This document shows positions 35,499 through 45,373 of a stretch of 64,000 nt of DNA, in pieces (the stretch's first letter is position 1; every line of letters starts with the position of its first letter). The position numbers and the translations under genes were made by a program. This stretch comes from a virus. Below the pieces are notes generated by a model. The model ran no database searches. It saw only the letters and a list, made by a program, of their open reading frames with translations, and was not told the DNA's origin. Location: IMG/VR virus record IMGVR_UViG_3300014839_000005, positions 62,001 through 126,000 of that record; one strand, written 5' to 3'.

Positions 35499-37118
35499 AT
35501 GGACCTCTCTGTGATAATACCGGCTAGAAACGAAGAGTTTCTGCAACAAACAATTGATTCTATAACAAAAGCTATCAAGGCTGATACTGAAGTTATAGCA
35601 GTGTTGGATGGTTATTGGCCTGAAGTAGGCCTTGCAGATCATCCTAAAGTTAGACTGATTCATCATACTGAATCAATAGGACAAAGAGCTGCAACAAATG
35701 AAGGGGTGAAATTAAGCGAAGCAAAATATATAATGAAAATAGATGCTCATTGCGCTATCGATGAGGGATTTGATGTTAAGATGATGCAGGAAATGCATCG
35801 TGATTGGACGATGATTCCAAGAATGTATAATCTTCACGTATTTGATTGGAAATGTAAAAAATGTAATAATCAAACTTATCAAGGCCCCAAACCAACAAAA
35901 TGTGAAAAATGTGATAATACAACTGAATTCGAAAGAATAATGATTTGGACTCCTCGTTGGAATAGAGTTTCAGATTTTGCAAGATTTGACAGCACTCTTC
36001 ATTTTCAATATTGGGGGGATTTTAAAAAACGTCCTGAAGCTCAGGGCGATATATGTGATACTATGAGTCAGATTGGTGCATGTTGGATGATGGAAAAAGA
36101 TCGCTATTGGGAACTTGGTGGCTTAGATGAAAATCACGGTTCGTGGGGACAAATGGGTACTGAAATATCCTGCAAAACATGGTTATCTGGCGGTAGGCAA
36201 GTTGTTAATAAAAAAACATGGTTCAGTCATTTATTTAGAACTCAGCCAGGATTTGGTTTTCCTTATCCCAATCCAGGAATTGGAAAAGCTAGGGAACATT
36301 CAAGAAAGTTATGGATTGAAAATACATGGCCTGGAGCAAAGTATCCTTTAAAATGGCTTATTAAAAAATTTGGTCCTGTTCCTGACTGGCCCGATGAAAC
36401 AAGTAAAAAAGTTTCAAAAGGAGTCATATATTATACTGACAATCTTCCCGATCCATTAATATTGGAAATATGTCAAAAAAATATTCTTCAAAGATGTAAT
36501 GGATTTGATATTGTATCAGTTTCTTTAAAACCAATACCACACTTTGGTCGTAACATTGTTCTTCCTCTTGAGCGTGGTATTATAACAATGTTTAAACAAA
36601 TATTAACAGGACTTGAAGCCTGTACAGCTGATGTCGTATATATGTGTGAACATGATATGATTTATCATGAAAGTCATTTTGATTTCGTTCCTCCGAAAGA
36701 AAATGTATACTATTATAATGAGAACACATGGAAGGTAGATTCTATAAGTGGCCAAGCATTGTTTTATTATTGCAAACAAACTTCAGGACTTGTTGCTTAT
36801 AGAAAACTTCTTGTAGAACATTATAGAAAACGTATTGCAAAAATGGAGGCCGAAGGCGGCATATATAACAGAAGCACGGGATTTGAGCCTGGAACTCATT
36901 CAATGCCGAGAGGAATAGATAATTATCCAGCAGAAAGATTTTTTTCTGAAGTTCCTAATATAGATATAAGACACACTGTAAATCTTACTCGTAATAGATG
37001 GCGTCAAGATCAATTCAGAAATCAGAAATCATGTCAAGGTTGGAAAATGGCTGATGATGTTCCAGGATGGGGAAAATCAAAGGGAAGATTCAAGGATTTT
37101 CTGTTGGAGGTATTATGA
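35499..37118 (+). CDS. fused glycosyltransferase: GT2 domain plus YYT/KPI domain
   Basis: 539 aa behind AAAGGATGG. Residues 1-300: GT2 domain (SVIIPARNE, VIAVLDGYWP, KIDAHCA) with an inserted zinc ribbon (CKKC...CEKC, about 125-147). Residues about 305-539: the YYT/KPI domain (VIYYTDN, SLKPIPHFGRNI, CEHDMIYHESHF) found alone at 31984 and 33127. The fusion links the two enzyme families in one pathway. The stop overlaps the next start. Confidence 0.8.
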   Translation: MDLSVIIPARNEEFLQQTIDSITKAIKADTEVIAVLDGYWPEVGLADHPKVRLIHHTESIGQRAATNEGVKLSEAKYIMKIDAHCAIDEGFDVKMMQEMHRDWTMIPRMYNLHVFDWKCKKCNNQTYQGPKPTKCEKCDNTTEFERIMIWTPRWNRVSDFARFDSTLHFQYWGDFKKRPEAQGDICDTMSQIGACWMMEKDRYWELGGLDENHGSWGQMGTEISCKTWLSGGRQVVNKKTWFSHLFRTQPGFGFPYPNPGIGKAREHSRKLWIENTWPGAKYPLKWLIKKFGPVPDWPDETSKKVSKGVIYYTDNLPDPLILEICQKNILQRCNGFDIVSVSLKPIPHFGRNIVLPLERGIITMFKQILTGLEACTADVVYMCEHDMIYHESHFDFVPPKENVYYYNENTWKVDSISGQALFYYCKQTSGLVAYRKLLVEHYRKRIAKMEAEGGIYNRSTGFEPGTHSMPRGIDNYPAERFFSEVPNIDIRHTVNLTRNRWRQDQFRNQKSCQGWKMADDVPGWGKSKGRFKDFLLEVL

Positions 37119-37564
37119 GTTTTGTAGTTGTGTTTAGTAAAGAAACGGGACGTATACGTTCAATTTTTGTTCCCGATAATGATGAACAAATAAAAGATCT
37201 TTTATATTTAGATGGGGAAGATTCTATAATATTTGATGATAAAGAAGTGCCACCATTAGAAGATTTACAAAAATTAGTCAGTGATAAAACAGGATTAATT
37301 CCTAAAGATGATAGATATGCAGTAGTTGATGATAAAGGAGAAGTTAAAGCAATTATAATTGCAGATCCAAAATGTGGAGACAGTATTAAAGATCATGAAT
37401 TAATAGCATCCATTGATGCCGAAATGCAAGATGTTTATGATAAAAGCGCCCAAGTGTTCATAAAATCAGTAAAAGAAACTACTACAACACCAAGACCAGA
37501 ACCATCTCCTTCTCCAGCTATTATAGATGTTACTGATGTTACTGATATTAAAAAAATCGGCTAA
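37115..37564 (+). CDS. small protein with Thr/Pro-rich C-terminal stretch
   Basis: 149 aa from the ATG at 37115, chosen for GGAGG seven bases upstream and ATGA overlap; the frame is open from 37067. Beta-rich N-terminal part, then a short Thr/Pro/Glu-rich stretch (TTTTPRPEPSPSP). No family recognised. Starts the adhesin/tail segment. Confidence 0.6.
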   Translation: MSFVVVFSKETGRIRSIFVPDNDEQIKDLLYLDGEDSIIFDDKEVPPLEDLQKLVSDKTGLIPKDDRYAVVDDKGEVKAIIIADPKCGDSIKDHELIASIDAEMQDVYDKSAQVFIKSVKETTTTPRPEPSPSPAIIDVTDVTDIKKIG

Positions 37565-37567
37565 TTT

Positions 37568-38800
37568 ATGGCGTATGTATACATATTATCTGGCACTTCT
37601 TGGGCTGGTGCCCATACTGATGGAAGTAACATCAAGGTTGAATGTATTGGTGGTGGCGGCGGAGGAATATCAAGTACAACTGTTATTGATGGTGGTGGAG
37701 GAGGAGAATATCGAACATCAACAGTAGCATATACATCAGATACAACCATAAATGGGATTCAAATTGGGCAAGGTGGAACAGGTGGAACTACTGGTGGAGA
37801 TGCAACAAACACAATATGGAATACTAATGTTGTAATAGCGGTAGGTGGAAAGGGAGCAGTTGCCGGCGGTGCAGGTGGCACTGGAGGAACAGGAACTACT
37901 GGATATGTTGGTGGTGGAGCACTTGGTCCTGGAGGATATGCTGGTGGATCAGGGGGAGGTGGAGCGGCTGGACCAGCTGGAAGAGGTCAACCAGCTGGAT
38001 CACGTACTGGTGGTGGAAACACAAAAGGTGGTGCTGGTGGCGGTGGAGCTGGTAATGGAAGCGCAGTAGCAACAACAAATTCTAGTACTACTTCAGGTAC
38101 TGACGGGGGAGATGGCCCAGGAGGAACAGGGCATGGAACTGGATCGACTTCAAATGTTGCTCCTGGCGCTGCATCAGCAGGTGGTGGTGGAGGTGGAAGT
38201 TTTAGTGATGGTTCGTATCCAGGCGGAGCTGGATCAACAGCAACCAGTTGGGATGCCGGATATGGCCCTGGTGGTGGCGGCGGAGGAGGCGGTAGGGCAA
38301 ATAGTGGTGGAAATGGTGCATTATATGGGGGTGGTGGAGGAAATTCTGGATATCGTTTAGCTGCAGAAACTGGTGGTAATGGCGCTAATGGTATTATCGT
38401 TATCACTTATACTCCACATGCTCCATCGGCATCAGTCAGCCCTTCAGCTTCACGTAGTCCATCGGCATCGCAAAGTCCTTCAGCTTCAATTAGCCCATCA
38501 TCCAGTGCATCAGCTTCTTTAAGTCCTTCTGCATCTATAAGTCCCTCGTCTAGTGCATCAGCATCTAGAAGTCCTTCAGCATCAATTTCTCCATCATCAA
38601 GCGCTAGTAAGTCACGATCTCCTTCAGCCAGTAGAAGCCCTTCGGCTTCGAGAAGTCCATCAGCAAGTATTTCAAGATCAGTAAGTCCGTCAGCTTCTAT
38701 AAGTCCGTCGGAATCCGCAAGTCCAAGTGAACCAATATCAAATTGGTTTTTATTACATATGAAGAATTATATTTATAATACAACAAATCAAATGAGGTAA
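37568..38800 (+). CDS. Gly-rich adhesin or tail-fibre tip protein with Ser/Pro tail
   Basis: 410 aa. Residues about 28-275 are dominated by Gly runs, like the polyglycine-rich receptor-binding tips of some phages (T4-type gp38 and similar), ending in the beta strand GIIVITY. Residues about 285-385 are SPSAS-type repeats related to the decoration-like protein at 21048. A short aromatic end follows. Receptor binding is a reasonable inference; the function of the Ser/Pro tail is not known. Confidence 0.65.
   Translation: MAYVYILSGTSWAGAHTDGSNIKVECIGGGGGGISSTTVIDGGGGGEYRTSTVAYTSDTTINGIQIGQGGTGGTTGGDATNTIWNTNVVIAVGGKGAVAGGAGGTGGTGTTGYVGGGALGPGGYAGGSGGGGAAGPAGRGQPAGSRTGGGNTKGGAGGGGAGNGSAVATTNSSTTSGTDGGDGPGGTGHGTGSTSNVAPGAASAGGGGGGSFSDGSYPGGAGSTATSWDAGYGPGGGGGGGGRANSGGNGALYGGGGGNSGYRLAAETGGNGANGIIVITYTPHAPSASVSPSASRSPSASQSPSASISPSSSASASLSPSASISPSSSASASRSPSASISPSSSASKSRSPSASRSPSASRSPSASISRSVSPSASISPSESASPSEPISNWFLLHMKNYIYNTTNQMR
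38420..38730 (+). repeat. Ser/Pro-coding tandem repeat
   Basis: Imperfect repeats of 15-45 bases encoding SPSAS/SPSSSAS units, related in sequence to 21489-21746. A plausible site of length variation or of recombination between the two genes. Confidence 0.8.
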
Positions 38801-38803
38801 TAT

Positions 38804-39946
38804 ATGGCATTTGTACATTACGGTGTATCTCCAACAAATGTAGTACTTAGAATAAAATTGATGAATAGAAAATCAATGGAAGGTGATGGGTTGACGGGAG
38901 TATCTAATACATCAACGGGATTAATTATAAGTACTATTAAAATTAATGAATCTACTCCAGTTACTTATCAAAGTTCAGATTCTACTATAGATAGTATTAC
39001 AACTCTTGGAGTGTATCAAGTGCCAACTGCGGGACATTGCAGATTTAGAGAATTAGATCCCACAAATAATCCTGGCATTTATGAAGTTCAATTTGAAAAT
39101 TCAAGATTTCAAAATACTGATTCTTTTCTTTTATCTCTTTCTGGAGCTTACCATCTTGCTGAATTTGACGGAGTGGTTCAATGTAAAAACTTGGCAGCAG
39201 ATATGGAACAAATTCAAGGAGCAGATGTTAATACTGATGAAGCTCAGGTTGGAGTAAATGTTGTAAGCCAGAATAATATCGATTTTGGTACATTACAAAA
39301 AGAATCTATTGATGAAATTATCACAAATAATGAACAGATACAAGAAATACATACGGCTGTCATGGCTGGAGAAGGAATATATTCAGTAACATTACATCTG
39401 CAGACATCTCCTGGCGCTCCAATTAATGATGCGAGTATTCAAATATTCGATCAAAGCGAATTAACTTTACAAGCTGTCGGAGAAAGCGATGTTGATGGTA
39501 ATAAAGTTTTTGCCCTTGATGCTGGAACGTATCATATCCTTATTTCCAAACAAGGGACATATAGTTTTACAGTTCCAGAAGTAATAACAGTAACTGGGAA
39601 TGCGACATTTACATTCGTCGGAACCCCCGTTCCTATAGTTCCTCCAACAGCAAATTGCCAACTTGTTTATTTGTATCCCATTGATATTTCTAGTGTAATA
39701 AGTACTTGCGATGAAATTACAATAACTCCATCCAGCGATATTCAAAATCCATATATCTTGGTTCGAAATAAAGTTAAAATGCAATATATTGCCGCACGTG
39801 GACGCTATGAAGCTAATATTATTAAACAATCAGAAGTCACTGTAGATGGTTGGAGCAAGGGAAGACAGTTCATATATGGAACTGGAATAATTGATACTGA
39901 CGCAACAAAGAATTTAGTTGATTATGAATGGATTACATCGCAGTAA
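38804..39946 (+). CDS. probable tail or baseplate-associated beta protein
   Basis: 380 aa after TGAGGT. Beta-rich N-terminal domain, a helix with QEIHTAVM near the middle, then a domain (about 195-270) like carboxypeptidase-regulatory/CNA-B Ig-like folds (DGNKVFALDAGTYHILIS), and a C-terminal beta domain. It lies between the adhesin and neck genes, so a fibre or appendage protein is likely. No firm family. Confidence 0.55.
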   Translation: MAFVHYGVSPTNVVLRIKLMNRKSMEGDGLTGVSNTSTGLIISTIKINESTPVTYQSSDSTIDSITTLGVYQVPTAGHCRFRELDPTNNPGIYEVQFENSRFQNTDSFLLSLSGAYHLAEFDGVVQCKNLAADMEQIQGADVNTDEAQVGVNVVSQNNIDFGTLQKESIDEIITNNEQIQEIHTAVMAGEGIYSVTLHLQTSPGAPINDASIQIFDQSELTLQAVGESDVDGNKVFALDAGTYHILISKQGTYSFTVPEVITVTGNATFTFVGTPVPIVPPTANCQLVYLYPIDISSVISTCDEITITPSSDIQNPYILVRNKVKMQYIAARGRYEANIIKQSEVTVDGWSKGRQFIYGTGIIDTDATKNLVDYEWITSQ

Positions 39947-40026
39947 GAATTTTGAAATAGTTGTAAATATCGCTTTAGAATACTATATTATATTAGGAGG
40001 CTCTCAAATACGGAGAAATTATATAA

Positions 40027-40944
40027 ATGCCATCTGATTTGCTGAATTTACCTTTTGGTCTTGTAGTAGATGGCTTTTTATCATTTATTCAAAGCAGATT
40101 TTCAAACCCAGAAATAACGCCTCCTGCATATAGATGGAATCCAGATGAAACTCAGAGTAGAATAAGAATTTCAAGTACTTATGTTATTGATAATGCAAAA
40201 TCGGGAAGTATACCATCTATAACAGTAAGAAGAAGCGGTCTTCAATTTGCATCAAGGGTAATGGATAATCTAGCATCAGCTGATGCAAATGTTTTAACAA
40301 ACGCACAATATGAAGACTGGGCAGACGGTACGATTGATATACTTTGTGAAGCGGGAAGCGCTTCCGAAGCTTCAAGTCTTGCAAATTTTTTAGCTATTGA
40401 AATACAGGCCAATAGAAAAGGAATCAAATATACATTACCGTTCATGAGATACATTTCGTGGGCGGATGTGGGTCCTGAAACGCCTGTTGAACAAAATGTA
40501 GAAGTAAGACGTTGGCAAGTATTTTTAAGAATAAAAATTTCAGTATATCTTGGATGGATTAAAAAAGAAATAGACTTAGATCCATTTAATAAAATTTCGA
40601 TTACTAATATTTCATCTGAAAATACTTGGAATTCTGATTCTGGAACTATAACTCCTGGGCAACCTTATATAGTAGATAATACAGCTGATTTTGGGATTTT
40701 AAAAACAAATAATCCTCAATTATTATCAGCTGAATTAAATAAAAAATGGTATTATGTATTGATAGGCGAGGATACGAGATTGTATACTATAGAAGAAATT
40801 ATTAATAATCATCAAATACGTTTATCTGACAGAGACTTGAATAATAGTGTAATTCCATTTAATCCGCCAGAAGGACTTACTACTCATTATAGGATTGTTT
40901 GGAATACAATACACTTAAAAGTTGAATTACCGAAGGCGTCTTAA
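40027..40944 (+). CDS. probable neck or tail-completion protein
   Basis: 305 aa. The gene directly precedes the sheath, where tail terminator or neck proteins usually lie. Mixed alpha/beta with a helical segment (ASEASSLANFLAIEIQANR) and an extended beta C-terminus. No family recognised from sequence alone. An AGGAGG lies far upstream at about 39997; a second GGAG nearer the ATG is more likely used. Confidence 0.5.
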   Translation: MPSDLLNLPFGLVVDGFLSFIQSRFSNPEITPPAYRWNPDETQSRIRISSTYVIDNAKSGSIPSITVRRSGLQFASRVMDNLASADANVLTNAQYEDWADGTIDILCEAGSASEASSLANFLAIEIQANRKGIKYTLPFMRYISWADVGPETPVEQNVEVRRWQVFLRIKISVYLGWIKKEIDLDPFNKISITNISSENTWNSDSGTITPGQPYIVDNTADFGILKTNNPQLLSAELNKKWYYVLIGEDTRLYTIEEIINNHQIRLSDRDLNNSVIPFNPPEGLTTHYRIVWNTIHLKVELPKAS

Positions 40945-40964
40945 TTTAATTAAAGGAGAATGAT

Positions 40965-43574
40965 ATGTCATACCAGGGCCCAAATGTATCAGTACAACAA
41001 AATTTTTTAGCGACTCCTCCGGCTACTGCAGTTGAAAATCTGCCCCCTGCCGGAATAGGAACAGCATATGATGTATATAGTAAAGAAGCTCTCGGAACAT
41101 CATATGGTATACATTCAAATACCTTTCTTTGGGGAGCTGACGATGTCATATGGGGTGAAAGTGTTATTGGAGATCGTCTTTATAATTTTTATCCCGTGAC
41201 AGCTTATGCAAATCCAACATTAAGGTATAGAAATACCGCTTCTCTTGGTAATATTGCCATCAACCCGACAAAAAGTTCTACAGGAATCACACTTGGCAAA
41301 GATGACAGATATACAGTTCCGAATACGGAACAACTTGAAGGCCTTTGCGAAGCTTTTATTCCCTACTATCACAAAACTCTTGGAACTGATAAGGTTCAAA
41401 TTCTTGCTGGAAAACTTGATACTGTAATTGCCACTGGAGCTTCTTTTGCAACATCAAAACTTCAACCAGGACAGGCAGTAATTGCTGGTAATGCTGCTAG
41501 TTTAGCTTCATTTGTTTTACTTGGAACTATTCAATCTGTTGGTATCGATGAAATTACTATTAAATTGACAAAAGCTTATTCAGGCGCTGTCAGTTTTGAT
41601 ACTATCATCATCGGTACTTCAACAGTTGGTGGTGATCATGATTTTGATGATCTTGATAATGCTAATTGTCTGTATGACCCTAATGCCGATTTTATTACTA
41701 ATCAAGTTAATGTCGGAGATCTTGTTAGATTTTCAAGTCTTGCTCTTGGATCAACTAATGTATTTACCGCATCAATTACTTCAGTAGTAAATAAAAACAT
41801 GATTCAGTTTAATACTATTGAGTCTACTGCCGGTGAGGAAGATTTTAATTTTTATACTTATTTTCCGAAGAATAGAGACTCACAGGCAACTCCTGCTTCA
41901 ACAGTTGCAATTTCTACATATCGCATTGAACGATTTGTTGGATTTTCACAGAATTATGGTTTTTCCAGTATGGATTGTGTAAGACTTTCTGATACTTCAT
42001 TTGCAATTGCCGTGAGTAAGGGAGCGGCACTTCTGAGTAAAGGTGATTATATTGCGGCCACAGTACTTGATATTACAACTCCTACACATTATTACATAAT
42101 CGATACAGTTACTATAGGAACAATCACTATTTCTGGGACAACTACTACAACAACTACCTCGACTACGGCAGCTCCTGAACTTTATCAGATTTATACAACT
42201 CTTGAGGTTATTCTTAATGATGCTGACAGCGCTATTGCAACAGGTAATTTCATTCATGCCTGGCACCCTATGATTACCAGCAATATTCTTGCTGATTTCA
42301 GGGCTGTTCGTCCTGAAGAGTATATGATTGCCAAACGCATTACCAGTCAGCAGGATATAGTGACTGCATGGTGCAAAGACAATGTTATCAGCCCATATAA
42401 TGAACTGGCATATGCAATGTCAATTGCTCTTTCTTCTGCAGGTGGTAATGTTTGTTATGGAATTAATGTTAATTCAACTGCTATTAATCTTTCCGCAGAA
42501 TATGCAGAAGCAATGGAAGAACTTAAAATGCTTGATATATACAGTCATTTCTTCTGTACGACTGATAGCGGTGTAAACGCTCTTATGTCTCCATATTGTT
42601 TGGAACAATCCGAACCTTATGAAGCTCATGAGCGCATCGGACTTCTTTGCTATGATTCTCAGGATGTTTATTTACAGGGCGTAGGAACAGGAACAACAAA
42701 TTCAGGTGGAGTTATTACTATAGCATCTGGAACAATCAATCTTCCTGTTATTGGAGTTAGTAAGGGTGATGCGGTTGAAATTTATAATAGTAATGGTGTT
42801 TATAAAGCAACCGTTAATGTTATATCAACACCATCATCTGCAATTCCTAATGTGTGTGATACAGATGGTGATAATGCTTATAGTAGTGCTACTATGACAT
42901 TTAAATTCATGTCCAATAGGAAAGATGATCAAGCCATCAGGATAGGCGCTCTTGCTGCAGGTGATCGTCGTGTATCAATCGTGTGGCCTGGATGGTTTGA
43001 TGCTAATATTGGAACTACCGCACTTACTTTGCCTCCGTATTATATTGCAGCGGTAATTGCTGGTATGGATAGTGTTAATAATCCAGCTCAGTCTTTCACG
43101 AATAAGAATTTTTCAATTCCTGGTGTTTCTAATATTCAATTGAACACAAATTCTTATTTCAGGAAAGCGCAGTTGGATACTATTGGCGGTGGCGGTATCG
43201 ATATCATGATTCAAGACGGAAGTATCTCGCAGGTTATTCGTTCACGTCATGATTTGACAACGAATATGGATGCCGTCGAATATAGGGAACGCTCTATCAC
43301 AAAACAGGCTGATGTATCAGCCAAAACACTCCGTAATTCGATTAACCCATATGTCGGTAAATATAATATTACCGGATCTTTACTTACTTTTATAGGTCAA
43401 GTTTGCGCTATTGTTGCTACGACTCTCGTTAAAAATGGTATTATTGCTAATATGTCAATTGGATCAATCGTAAGAGATAAAAATATCGCCGACAAGATTA
43501 ATATTAATGTAACAACAACGGTCTTTGTCGCCGGTAATTACTATGATATTCAGATGCTTATCGTTTCGAGGTAA
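40965..43574 (+). CDS. tail sheath protein with internal Thr-rich insertion
   Basis: 869 aa behind AAAGGAG. Large size, paired with a tube gene, and a C-terminal domain of sheath type (ITKQADVSAKTLRNSINPY, then a final beta arm) support a contractile sheath. Near residues 390-405 a TTTTTTSTTAAPE insertion is present, the same mucin-like composition as in decoration-like and Ig proteins, probably in a surface loop. The gene is less AT-rich than its neighbours, in line with high expression. Confidence 0.85.
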   Translation: MSYQGPNVSVQQNFLATPPATAVENLPPAGIGTAYDVYSKEALGTSYGIHSNTFLWGADDVIWGESVIGDRLYNFYPVTAYANPTLRYRNTASLGNIAINPTKSSTGITLGKDDRYTVPNTEQLEGLCEAFIPYYHKTLGTDKVQILAGKLDTVIATGASFATSKLQPGQAVIAGNAASLASFVLLGTIQSVGIDEITIKLTKAYSGAVSFDTIIIGTSTVGGDHDFDDLDNANCLYDPNADFITNQVNVGDLVRFSSLALGSTNVFTASITSVVNKNMIQFNTIESTAGEEDFNFYTYFPKNRDSQATPASTVAISTYRIERFVGFSQNYGFSSMDCVRLSDTSFAIAVSKGAALLSKGDYIAATVLDITTPTHYYIIDTVTIGTITISGTTTTTTTSTTAAPELYQIYTTLEVILNDADSAIATGNFIHAWHPMITSNILADFRAVRPEEYMIAKRITSQQDIVTAWCKDNVISPYNELAYAMSIALSSAGGNVCYGINVNSTAINLSAEYAEAMEELKMLDIYSHFFCTTDSGVNALMSPYCLEQSEPYEAHERIGLLCYDSQDVYLQGVGTGTTNSGGVITIASGTINLPVIGVSKGDAVEIYNSNGVYKATVNVISTPSSAIPNVCDTDGDNAYSSATMTFKFMSNRKDDQAIRIGALAAGDRRVSIVWPGWFDANIGTTALTLPPYYIAAVIAGMDSVNNPAQSFTNKNFSIPGVSNIQLNTNSYFRKAQLDTIGGGGIDIMIQDGSISQVIRSRHDLTTNMDAVEYRERSITKQADVSAKTLRNSINPYVGKYNITGSLLTFIGQVCAIVATTLVKNGIIANMSIGSIVRDKNIADKININVTTTVFVAGNYYDIQMLIVSR

Positions 43575-43611
43575 ACTGTAATTTTTAGTAACGACTAACA
43601 AGGAGTATTAT

Positions 43612-44433
43612 ATGGCTGATAATGGAGTAACAGGACCCAGCACAATAAGTAATGTTGTAAACCATGCGAGTGGTTGGGATTGGGAAAATAAACACGTTAC
43701 CGGCTCATTTGAGGATGTGAGCGGAAAACCAAAAAATATTTCTATTTATGATATCATTGAATCAGGAACTGTATTAATTGCAGCTGGACCAGCGGATATT
43801 AGCGCTGCGGCGACACCTCCTACTGGGTCTGGAACAAATACTGTTGGTGGTGTTCGAATAGTTCCTATAGGCCTTGTTGAGACAGTTCAAATTAATATGA
43901 ATAAGCCCCTAAGTCGTATTTTTGAAATTGGATCAAAACTTAGTTACATTATTCCAGGCAGAACAGTAGGTGCTATTTCAATTAATAGAGTTTTCTTTGA
44001 TGGACCAAGTCTTCTTAAAATTTTGTATGCTGGTGAAGTTGATGAAACTACTGAGGCATCAGATTTGATTAACAGATATGGAAATTTTAAGAGTGACGCA
44101 CGGGCCCTTGGCAGGTATGCTCATATTAGTTCTGGTAATATAGCAATGAATCTGGCATCTACATTTTTTGATCAACCTGTTGGTCTCGCATTTTTCTTTG
44201 CTGATAGAGCAAACCAGACTGTTGGTCAAATTTATTTTGAAGGATGCAGTGTTAGTGCTTATAATATGGGAATTTCTGCAAATATGAATGTTCTTACTGA
44301 AGCTATTAATATGGAATTTATTCGCTGTCGCCCCATTGTTACAACATCGTCTGACGCATGGGTTGATGGCACCAATATGTTGGCGGATCTTAACATTGTT
44401 GGCCCAAAAGATAATACACCAACGCCTCCTTAA
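43612..44433 (+). CDS. tail tube protein
   Basis: 273 aa immediately after the sheath, behind AAGGAG. Beta-rich with the PIGLVETVQINMNKPLSRIFEIGS stretch (split here as PIGLVETVQINMN and KPLSRIFEIGS) and SYIIPGRTVGAISI, as expected for a tube of contractile tails. A terminator follows, so no chaperone or tape-measure gene is seen downstream. Confidence 0.75.
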   Translation: MADNGVTGPSTISNVVNHASGWDWENKHVTGSFEDVSGKPKNISIYDIIESGTVLIAAGPADISAAATPPTGSGTNTVGGVRIVPIGLVETVQINMNKPLSRIFEIGSKLSYIIPGRTVGAISINRVFFDGPSLLKILYAGEVDETTEASDLINRYGNFKSDARALGRYAHISSGNIAMNLASTFFDQPVGLAFFFADRANQTVGQIYFEGCSVSAYNMGISANMNVLTEAINMEFIRCRPIVTTSSDAWVDGTNMLADLNIVGPKDNTPTPP

Positions 44434-44441
44434 TAATAGCT

Positions 44442-44494
44442 AAAAAAAAGAACGTTTAAGTTCTTTAAAACCCCTCTAAAAAGAGGGGTTTTTT
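44442..44494. terminator. back-to-back terminators at the convergence point
   Basis: For the + strand: CCCCTCT (44471-44477), 4-nt loop, AGAGGGG (44482-44488), T6. For the minus strand: a 6-bp stem (44465-44460 with 44453-44448) followed by U8 to 44442 and AGC. Separates the tail genes from the minus-strand block. Confidence 0.85.
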
Positions 44495-44509
44495 ATTTCT
44501 ATTTCATAC

Positions 44510-45049
44510 CTAAAAACGGCGTCCCCCTGTTCGGGGGCGTCTATCAAACTGTGTCTTAGAAATGACAGGTCGTTTGCCATTAGAGCAACCAAGACCTCTA
44601 GCAGCAAGGTTTCCCACCACTCCCTTGACTGTACCTTTGGGTGACTTGTCGGAGACCCTTGGGATCTTTTTATCCAGCTTTACTGGAGCAATTTTTATTG
44701 ATGAAATCTGCTTCAATTTAGCAGCAGCTTTCAATATACTAATAGGAATATTAACTGTTTTTTGTAAATCATCAAACCACATGAGAAATAATAGACAGCA
44801 TATTGCATGAGCAAGATGTGCTATACCGCTATCTGAATCTTTAATTTTATTTTTTCTCCAATCAACGATATGACGCATAGCCGCAGCATAATATCGAGGT
44901 CCTGGATTACTGACCATTTCCCAGTTATAATCGCCATACTTAATAGCGCCGTGCGTAAGTACAGCAACAACTTGTTCAATTTGTTCCATAGGAAGCAGAT
45001 CCCATCTAAGTTTCCCAAGGTCATCTTTTCTGCCAATCTTTTCCGGCAC
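44510..45049 (-). CDS. dATP/dGTP diphosphohydrolase-like protein (MazG-type fold)
   Basis: 179 aa from a GTG at 45049, preceded by GGAGGTGAA; an ATG at 45136 is in frame but lacks a ribosome site. The core KDDLGKLRWDLLP, HGAIKYGDYNW, RYYAAAMRHIVDWR and DSGIAHLAHAICC matches phage all-alpha nucleotide hydrolases that adjust dNTP pools. The C-terminal third is basic and Lys/Arg/Gly-rich, an addition to the usual domain that may bind nucleic acid. Confidence 0.75.
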   Translation of the reverse strand: MPEKIGRKDDLGKLRWDLLPMEQIEQVVAVLTHGAIKYGDYNWEMVSNPGPRYYAAAMRHIVDWRKNKIKDSDSGIAHLAHAICCLLFLMWFDDLQKTVNIPISILKAAAKLKQISSIKIAPVKLDKKIPRVSDKSPKGTVKGVVGNLAARGLGCSNGKRPVISKTQFDRRPRTGGRRF

Positions 45050-45231
45050 TTTCACCTCCGATAAATTGTTAAAATGTTTTTTCCAACCTTGATTGAACAA
45101 TGAGTAGACTGTGACCCACGGCAGCAGCGGCTGCATAGGGTCCCCGAGATCTTATAATATAAGAAGGGATTCGCCGTCATTTATGTCGCAATCGAAGGTC
45201 GACACCCGATGTCGGCATCCATCTCATTGTA

Positions 45232-45304
45232 TTTACCTTTTCACGAGCGCAACATATCTGATCAAAGAATTATGATATCGATAAGAGCGAAGTGAAAAGG
45301 TAAA
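45232..45304. repeat. 13-bp perfect inverted repeat
   Basis: TTTACCTTTTCAC (45232-45244) and GTGAAAAGGTAAA (45292-45304) enclose 47 nt. It lies in a 740-bp stretch without a convincing gene. A second 7-bp hairpin (TGGAACG, TTA, CGTTCCA, near 45317-45333) is adjacent. Could be an RNA fold, a protein-binding dyad or the relic of a small mobile element. Confidence 0.7.
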
Positions 45305-45373
45305 TAATAAGAAACTGGAACGTTACGTTCCAAAAAGGTCGTTGGAAAAATGAATTTTTAAGACATGCTTTAA

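Noticed and set aside
37987-38406. Pro-rich 139-codon minus-strand frame opposite the Gly-rich adhesin
   Set aside because: It is the complement of GGN-rich codons; a shadow.
44510-45136. Longer start (ATG at 45136) for the nucleotide hydrolase
   Set aside because: A GTG at 45049 has GGAGGTGAA at proper spacing and starts just before the conserved domain; the extra 29 residues have no ribosome site.
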